In this document: positions 13,204 through 17,342 of the stretch, one piece after another
Layout of the letters: the number at the start of each line of letters is the position of its first letter
How positions within the stretch are numbered: position 1 is the stretch's first letter
Source of the DNA: JAKANM01 sp964356495
GTDB lineage: Bacteria; Patescibacteriota; Patescibacteriia; Magasanikbacterales; GWA2-37-8
Assembly (NCBI GenBank): GCA_964356495.1
Contig: CAYHHR010000019.1
Location: 1 to 17,342 of the forward strand
Length of the DNA: 17,342 nt
Direction: 5' to 3'
Made by a program: the position numbers and the translations under genes
The notes under the pieces: generated by a model
Database searches by the model: none
Seen by the model: the letters and a program-made list of their open reading frames with translations, nothing else
Told to the model about the DNA's origin: nothing

Positions 13204-13278
13204 ATTCGAAATGAATGAGTGAAATGAACAAATTTATTTGGACATTTCCGAGTGAATGAGAATATATGCGGCGAAGCC
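13201..13278 (-). repeat. 78-bp start-codon cassette, copy R2
   Basis: Close copy of R1 (7363-7436). On the minus strand it starts GGCTTCGCCGCATATATTC and ends ATATG at the start of the GlmU-like gene. The outer hairpin arms GAAATG and CATTTC are kept while the inner loop differs yet still pairs (CAAAT/ATTTG), which suggests that the hairpin is selected or copied as a unit. Confidence 0.88.
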
Positions 13279-13299
13279 CATGTAAGCATATTTTGGCAT

Positions 13300-13328
13300 A
13301 TTATAGCCTAGAAATAAAAAAATTGCAA
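13300..13328 (-). promoter_or_regulatory. Promoter for the glmU-like/yvcK/citrate-cleavage gene set
   Basis: Minus strand TTGCAA (13328-13323), 17 nt, TATAAT (13305-13300). Start of transcription would be near 13293, so cassette R2 lies wholly within the 5' leader. The -35 hexamer overlaps the stem of the aldolase terminator. Confidence 0.65.
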
Positions 13329-13344
13329 TTTGATAAACTGCAAT
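13316..13344 (-). terminator. Intrinsic terminator of the aldolase gene
   Basis: On the minus strand ATTGCAGTTT, loop ATC, AAATTGCAAT (10 bp with one G-T pair), followed by a T7 run. It begins 17 nt after the aldolase stop codon. Confidence 0.85.
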
Positions 13345-13360
13345 AAATTCCTGAAAAAAA

Positions 13361-14377
13361 TCACTCGTTTTCGAGATTTTTATCGTATTTTGCTTGTTGC
13401 GCGAGGCTTGCTAAATGAGCCCGGCGCAAAAATGTTTTCTGGGCTAAAGAAATCTTCGCCGCGTCGCCTTCCCACGCCTCAAGAGCTGAATTTTGGAGAG
13501 CCCGACCAAACGAATAGGTGATGGACCAGGGCGCGTTTTCATACTCAGCGATGGCGTTAAGATTTTGGCAGGCTTCCGCCTCGCTCTGCCCGCCGGACAA
13601 AAACACAATGCCTGGAACCTTCTTTGGCACTACCGCTTTCAAACAGCTAATAGTTAGGTTTGCTACCCGCTCGGGAGTCGTTTTCATCCTGCTCTCCGCG
13701 CCCGGTACGATCATGTTCGGTTTCAAAAGCATAAAACGCAGATCAACCTCCCTCTTCTCTAATACCGCGAACACTCCGCGCAAAACTTTCTCTGTGGCCT
13801 CAAAACATTGCTCGTCAGAATGGTCGCCATTACTCAGAACCTCAGGCTCAACAATCGGCACAATTCCCGATTGCTGGCAGAGCAGGGCATAACTCGCGAA
13901 TAGCTCGGCATTTTTCCTAATACAAAGATCACTCGGCAAATTTTTCCCAATTGTAAACACCGCGCGCCATTTTGCAAACCTCACTCCAAGATCAAAGTAC
14001 TCCGTCAACCGATCGGCTAGTCCTTCAAGGCCTTTAGTGGTCATCTCCAGCGGCGAGCCAGACATCGCGACCAGCCCCTCATCAACCTTACAGCCGACCA
14101 CAATATTTTGCGATTGCAAAAGTTCGCGGAGCGGTTTGCCGCGGCTGTCGGTCTCGCGGAGCGTTTCGTCGTACAGGATCACGCCACTCACATAATCCGA
14201 AATTCCTTTGGTACTAAAAAGAAGCTCTCGATAGGCCTCGCGCATTTCTTCTTCATTTTTAATTTTATATTTTGCAAACCGTTTCGCAATCGTACCGACG
14301 CTTTCGTCAGCCGCCAAAATTCCCTTGCCGAGCTGAAGTAATTTTTTAATTGTATCGTCTAGAATAAGTTTATTCAT
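13361..14377 (-). CDS. Class I fructose-bisphosphate aldolase (eukaryotic-type family)
   Basis: The 338-residue enzyme belongs to the PF00274 glycolytic aldolase family, which cleaves fructose-1,6-bisphosphate through a Schiff base. Seen: GKGILAADES (17-26), GVRFAKWR with the active-site Lys136, PIVEPEV (174-180), the Schiff-base lysine in FMLLKPNMIVPG (Lys219), FLSGGQSEAEA (259-269) and SYSFGRALQ-like ITYSFGRALQ (286-295). The length is slightly below animal aldolases (about 363) and the C-terminal Tyr tail is absent. A perfect TATAAT (14392-14387, minus strand) lies 9 nt before the ATG, so the mRNA would be almost leaderless; there is no good -35. A terminator follows. The gene is therefore its own unit. 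Confidence 0.95.
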   Translation of the reverse strand: MNKLILDDTIKKLLQLGKGILAADESVGTIAKRFAKYKIKNEEEMREAYRELLFSTKGISDYVSGVILYDETLRETDSRGKPLRELLQSQNIVVGCKVDEGLVAMSGSPLEMTTKGLEGLADRLTEYFDLGVRFAKWRAVFTIGKNLPSDLCIRKNAELFASYALLCQQSGIVPIVEPEVLSNGDHSDEQCFEATEKVLRGVFAVLEKREVDLRFMLLKPNMIVPGAESRMKTTPERVANLTISCLKAVVPKKVPGIVFLSGGQSEAEACQNLNAIAEYENAPWSITYSFGRALQNSALEAWEGDAAKISLAQKTFLRRAHLASLAQQAKYDKNLENE

Positions 14378-14386
14378 AGTAATACT

Positions 14387-14392
14387 ATTATA
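14387..14392 (-). promoter_or_regulatory. -10 element of the aldolase gene
   Basis: TATAAT on the minus strand, nine bases before the ATG at 14377. The position implies a leader of only a few bases. The -35 region is poor (TTTCTA at 17 nt). Confidence 0.5.
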
Positions 14393-14434
14393 CCGCTTTT
14401 TAAGGTTTTTAGAAAATCTAGTCTGTGCAGTAAA

Positions 14435-15736
14435 TTACCGTTGTTTAAGCACCATATTATGCCAATTTTCCGGCATGACTCTAAACCTCATTTCTGCGCC
14501 AGAAGGTAATTGTCCAAAAATTTTTGCTTGTTCCTTAAAATTCAAATTTGGCCATGCACGCAGAATGCCTTCTGTTTTTAATCCCCAAATCCAAAGAAGG
14601 CATACCAACAAAGCTATCACTTTCAGCCTAGGCCAATTTTTTTGAACCGTTAAGTATAATAAAGACAATACAAATGACAACATTGGAAAGAACCAATACC
14701 GTCCGGCCGCCCCTGGAATAGCCATTACCTGCCATTGGGGTAAGCTAGTGCTGGCCATAGGTTTCAAAAGTGAAAAAATCAAAACAACCAAACCAAATAA
14801 TACTATTAATCTTAATTCTTTTTTACCTTTCCATAAAGTCAGGCCAATAGCTGTTACACCAAAGACAAAAGAGGACAAGTAGATACCGATTCCTATCCAA
14901 CTCTCAAAAATTAAAAAGTGAGTGTACAAATAATCATAGCCAACTTTTCCAATCAACGAACCCAATACTAATTGCCCGGAAAAAATTTTTACAAACAACC
15001 ACGGTGTAGCGCCTAAAATCATATGCGAACGGGTACTAAACCCGAATAGTACTATTAAAGTCATTTGTACGATAGCGCCAAAACTGATAATCGTAATATT
15101 TATTAAATTCCTTTTTTGAGGCAACCAAAACCAGGCTAAAAAAATAATTGGCAACAAAAATACTGAGAATGGACCGCTCACTGAAGCTACCAACAATAAA
15201 ATCGCTTCCAAAATTCTGACGTATTTTTTTGTTGAGAGTTCACCAAATAGTACCATCAGCAAGATCAATGCCAAAAACCAGTGTGCATTTGTAATGTTGG
15301 CATGCACCTCAGCCGTATTTGGTAAAAATAAATAAATCAAAGCCAATACGATCTTAAACCAAAAGTTTGGTAAAATTTTATACCATCGATCGGAAAACAA
15401 ATACATTACTGGAAGAGCCCTTATTAGTACTGCAACTAAATTAAAAAATAATGGAGCATAAGCTAATGGCAACAAGTGAGAGATCCCACCAACTAATCTT
15501 GAGATGGTCTGTAAGTAACCAACCATTGGAGTGATGATAGCGGGCCACCAACCAAAATTATATGCAGTTGCAAACCATATCGTACCATCTTCAGCCCAGA
15601 ATTGTGGGTAAGTCACCAGATCAATTCTGCGGATTATAATAACTAAACAAGCCAATCCAAAAACCATCCATAAATTGCGAGATTTTAAATGAATGTTTTG
15701 ATGTGAAAATAAGAAACTTTTAATTTTTAACAACAC
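14435..15736 (-). CDS. Polytopic membrane protein, possible GT-C glycosyltransferase
   Basis: The 433-residue protein has about ten hydrophobic segments spread from residue 24 to about 395 and a soluble C-terminal tail. The first loop holds FWAEDGTIWF (about 46-55) followed by TPMVGYLQTISRL, and a later loop holds HANITNAHW. An acidic motif in the first outside loop is typical of GT-C membrane glycosyltransferases that use polyprenyl-phosphate sugars, and similar WAEDG proteins exist as uncharacterised membrane proteins. The function is inferred only. The start is GTG at 15736 and lies 2 nt after a possible 26-codon ORF; no Shine-Dalgarno sequence is seen. An ATG at codon 24 is an alternative. 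Base composition is more AT-rich than that of the central gene set. Confidence 0.7.
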   Translation of the reverse strand: MLLKIKSFLFSHQNIHLKSRNLWMVFGLACLVIIIRRIDLVTYPQFWAEDGTIWFATAYNFGWWPAIITPMVGYLQTISRLVGGISHLLPLAYAPLFFNLVAVLIRALPVMYLFSDRWYKILPNFWFKIVLALIYLFLPNTAEVHANITNAHWFLALILLMVLFGELSTKKYVRILEAILLLVASVSGPFSVFLLPIIFLAWFWLPQKRNLINITIISFGAIVQMTLIVLFGFSTRSHMILGATPWLFVKIFSGQLVLGSLIGKVGYDYLYTHFLIFESWIGIGIYLSSFVFGVTAIGLTLWKGKKELRLIVLFGLVVLIFSLLKPMASTSLPQWQVMAIPGAAGRYWFFPMLSFVLSLLYLTVQKNWPRLKVIALLVCLLWIWGLKTEGILRAWPNLNFKEQAKIFGQLPSGAEMRFRVMPENWHNMVLKQR

Positions 15737-15738
15737 AA

Positions 15739-15819
15739 CTAGTAAGTTTGATTCAAGAATCTAAAGTAGTTAATATCTTTTTTATAAACCTTAGCAAACT
15801 CAGCTATTTCCTTTCGCAT
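15739..15819 (-). CDS. Possible 26-residue small ORF between rhuM and the membrane protein
   Basis: An ORF beginning MRKEIAEFAKVYKKD and ending FRFLNQTY starts 1 nt after the rhuM stop (15821) and ends 2 nt before the membrane protein start (15736), filling the gap almost exactly. The composition looks coding-like, mixing charged and aromatic residues. There is no Shine-Dalgarno sequence and no recognised family. It could be a small protein, a leader peptide that couples translation, or the remnant of a longer gene. Confidence 0.35.
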   Translation of the reverse strand: MRKEIAEFAKVYKKDINYFRFLNQTY

Positions 15820-15820
15820 C

Positions 15821-16849
15821 TTATTTTTTCTTTTTAGCTTTACCGACCAATTTAACCGCTTTATTTGTAAAAGCGTCAAAATCCATATCTGCCTTGCTTG
15901 CCTCATTTAAGCTGTTTTTGTAATAAACATCATACTCTTTTTCTGCCAATTCTTTTGCGAGCTCATGCGAAATTTTACCGGCATCCTTCAAAATATCTTT
16001 TCTATTAATCTGGAGAAATTCATGAAGCCTCTCCATCCAGTCTTTCATGTACATTGGCACTCGTTGCATTGCCTGCCCCTCGGCAAATACCAAATATTGT
16101 TCAACTAAATTATTTAAGACTAAAATCTCTTTTTCATCTAAATAATTTTTTGCGATTATCACTTCTTCTTTCGTCGGTTTGTTTCCTCTGAAGTTTGTCA
16201 ATCCTACATTTGGTTTTTTGCTATCCACTCTGCCCGCAATTATCTCCGCCGCCGTATTTCCAGTAATAGCATAATGGACTTTATTTTGCACAGTCTTGAA
16301 AAAGAGAATGCTTTGCTCATCGGTCGGATCATAATCAACACTCGTGGCGTAAATATCGGTAATTTTTCGATAAAATCTTTTTTCCGAGGTGCGAATATCC
16401 GCTATGCGTCGCGTCAAATCCTCAAAATAATCAAAAGGCAAATCAGGGTTTTTTAATCGTTCATCATCCAACACAAACCCTTTGACGATATATTCTGATA
16501 ATCGAGCTGTAGCCCATTGGCGAAAAGCTGTGGCTATACTACTTTTTACACGATAACCAACAGAAATAATCAAATCCAAGTTGTAGTACTCTAAATCTCG
16601 CGATACCTCACGCCCCCCCTCTTTTTGAACTGTCAAGTAATACTTGACAGTTGCCTCTCGCTTTAATTCATTCTCATCAAAAATGTTATTGATATGCAAG
16701 CTTATATTTTGTTTTGTAGTCTGAAATAGTTCCGCCAAAGCATTTTGAGCTAACCACACCGTGTCTCCATCGAAACGCACGTCAATCTTGGTTTCTCCAG
16801 TTTTCGATTTATAGATTACTATTTGTGATTTTTGATTGTCTTTTTTCAT
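15821..16849 (-). CDS. rhuM: RhuM-family protein
   Basis: The 342-residue protein matches the RhuM family (PF13310), named after a gene of Salmonella pathogenicity island 3 and common in small-genome bacteria. Seen: TVWLAQNALAELFQTTKQNIS, which looks like a helix-turn-helix region, then HINNIFDENEL, ATVKYYLTVQKEGGREVSRDLEYYNLDLIISVGYRV, and FRQWATARLSEYIVKGFVLDDERLK. The C-terminal half is helical and ends in a lysine-rich tail. The molecular function is not established; links to toxin-antitoxin or mobile elements are suggested for some members. A strong promoter lies at 16913-16941. An inverted repeat GAATC/GATTC (16861-16875) lies in the leader, and a perfect 12-bp-arm palindrome lies in the coding region. 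Confidence 0.9.
   Translation of the reverse strand: MKKDNQKSQIVIYKSKTGETKIDVRFDGDTVWLAQNALAELFQTTKQNISLHINNIFDENELKREATVKYYLTVQKEGGREVSRDLEYYNLDLIISVGYRVKSSIATAFRQWATARLSEYIVKGFVLDDERLKNPDLPFDYFEDLTRRIADIRTSEKRFYRKITDIYATSVDYDPTDEQSILFFKTVQNKVHYAITGNTAAEIIAGRVDSKKPNVGLTNFRGNKPTKEEVIIAKNYLDEKEILVLNNLVEQYLVFAEGQAMQRVPMYMKDWMERLHEFLQINRKDILKDAGKISHELAKELAEKEYDVYYKNSLNEASKADMDFDAFTNKAVKLVGKAKKKK
16628..16652. repeat. Perfect 12-bp inverted repeat within rhuM
   Basis: AACTGTCAAGTA (16628-16639), one central A, TACTTGACAGTT (16641-16652). It encodes the TVKYYLTV segment of RhuM. The symmetry resembles a dimeric repressor operator, but the peptide is a conserved part of the family, so chance from codon choice is possible. 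Confidence 0.7.
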
Positions 16850-16912
16850 AAATTAAATTTGAATCATTCAGATTCCATTCGAGCTTTTAATAAGAAGATG
16901 ATTTCTAACTTG

Positions 16913-16941
16913 ATTTTACCAGATAAATGCTTTCTTATCAA
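16913..16941 (-). promoter_or_regulatory. Sigma70-type promoter for rhuM
   Basis: Minus strand TTGATA (16941-16936), exactly 17 nt, TAAAAT (16918-16913) with a TG extension one base upstream (TGGTAAAAT). The leader would be about 57 nt. Confidence 0.75.
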
Positions 16942-16973
16942 TTCGCTGTACTTAGCCAAAAAAACTCGCAAAC

Positions 16974-16998
16974 AAAAAAATATGGCCTTAACCACATT
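16974..16998 (-). terminator. Intrinsic terminator of the rRNA operon
   Basis: On the minus strand ATGTGG, loop TTAAGG, CCATAT, followed by T7, about 25 nt after the 5S rRNA end. The stem is short with one G-T pair. A second T run follows 10 nt later. Confidence 0.5.
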
Positions 16999-17021
16999 CT
17001 TTTATTCAAGATGAGTACAAT

Positions 17022-17131
17022 GTCCAGGCGCCGGCCTACTTTTGCGATAACGCTATCATCAGCACTGAGAGGCTTAACTTCCGAGTTCGGGAAGGGATCG
17101 GGTGTGACCCTCTCGTTTGAGGCACCTAGAC
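17022..17131 (-). rRNA. rrf: 5S ribosomal RNA
   Basis: The minus strand contains the conserved 5S core: GGGTCACACCCGATCCC, CCGAACTCGGAAGTTAAGCC and the 3' AAGTAGG. The ends pair perfectly over 11 bp (GTCTAGGTGCC with GGCGCCTGGAC), which sets the boundaries to within a few bases. At 110 nt between the paired ends it is at the short end for 5S. It lies downstream of the 23S tail as in a normal rRNA operon. Confidence 0.95.
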
Positions 17132-17175
17132 ACAATACTCATTTTTTTAACAATCAAATTCAAATAGGGTAATGT

Positions 17176-17253
17176 AGTCCATAAAGTCACAAGTCCGTAA
17201 AGTCCTTCAAGTCGTAAATTACGACTTTATAGACTTTATAGACCTGATGGACT
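17176..17253. repeat. AAGTC/GACTT repeat forming a large hairpin in the 23S-5S spacer
   Basis: Several AAGTC-containing units with spacing of 7-9 nt lead to a perfect core (GTCGTAA, A, TTACGAC at 17211-17225), after which the same words return inverted (GACTTTATAGACTTTATAGACC). The whole can fold into an imperfect hairpin of about 78 nt within the rRNA precursor. Confidence 0.75.
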
Positions 17254-17258
17254 TTTTA

Positions 17259-17289
17259 CTTTTACTTGAAGCACAGTTAAGTGCTTCCG
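17259..17289 (-). other. Hairpin just after the 23S rRNA 3' end
   Basis: On the minus strand GAAGCAC, loop TTAACT, GTGCTTC, a perfect 7-bp stem a few bases after the likely 23S end. It could be a processing signal in the rRNA precursor; the 5' partner of the usual 23S processing stem is outside the window. Confidence 0.4.
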
Positions 17290-17342
17290 TCATGCGCTCG
17301 ACCGATTAGTACTTCTCCGCTCAATCCATTACTGGACTTACA
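17290..17342 (-). rRNA. rrl: 23S ribosomal RNA, 3' end only
   Basis: The minus strand holds the conserved tail of 23S rRNA, GAGAAGTACTAATCGGTCGAG and neighbouring bases, the equivalent of the GTACTAAT...CGGTCGAGG region that pairs with the 5' end. The exact 3' end (about 17290) is estimated. The gene continues past the window. Confidence 0.85.

Noticed and set aside
17168..17262. CRISPR array in the rRNA spacer
   Set aside because: The repeated words are only 5-9 nt, have no uniform spacers, and turn into an inverted repeat; no cas gene is present.

Overview
The window looks like chromosomal DNA of a small-genome bacterium, most likely a Candidate Phyla Radiation (Patescibacteria) member. 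This is inferred from gene content and style and not proven: tightly packed short genes, few Shine-Dalgarno sequences, tRNAs mostly without encoded CCA, a FemX-like transferase, an L32 of the MGLPGHRRTSGDKRRR type, a RhuM protein and many short dispersed repeats.

Left part, 1-4186. A repeat-rich end (1-182) is followed by minus-strand tRNA-Arg(CCG) and a FemAB-type peptidoglycan-bridge transferase. On the plus strand lie an amidohydrolase broken by a frameshift in an A8 run, then rpmF-nusB-rnc behind a good sigma70-type promoter and a terminator-like leader hairpin, then tRNA-Lys(CTT) and tRNA-Arg(TCG). After these comes a highly structured leader in front of a 25-residue, 60% lysine mini-protein with a strong ribosome-binding site and its own terminator.

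Central part, 4190-13328, all minus strand. In transcription order: a GlmU-like uridylyltransferase without the acetyltransferase domain, YvcK/CofD, a small GNAT, a three-gene split ATP-citrate lyase (citryl-CoA synthetase large and small subunits plus citryl-CoA lyase), a SAM methyltransferase, an RluA-type pseudouridine synthase, malic enzyme and an endonuclease Q (EndoQ). Several junctions are 4-10 nt overlaps, so much of it is probably one transcript. The genes link sugar-nucleotide synthesis, its probable sensor, acetyl-CoA/oxaloacetate production from citrate, and malate-pyruvate conversion.

Right part, 13316-17342, also minus strand: a eukaryotic-type class I fructose-bisphosphate aldolase, a polytopic GT-C-like membrane protein, a possible 26-residue ORF, a RhuM-family protein, and the 3' end of an rRNA operon (23S tail, repeat-bearing spacer, 5S, terminator).

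The most unusual aspects are (1) a family of short GC-rich palindromic repeats inserted in frame in three enzymes, with a fourth site made of two copies that supplies a stop codon and a Shine-Dalgarno sequence; (2) a different 74-78 bp cassette that ends exactly at the start codon of two unrelated genes; (3) a heptanucleotide repeat inside the FemX-like gene; and (4) the split citrate-cleavage module. All assignments are by reading motifs; no database search was possible.
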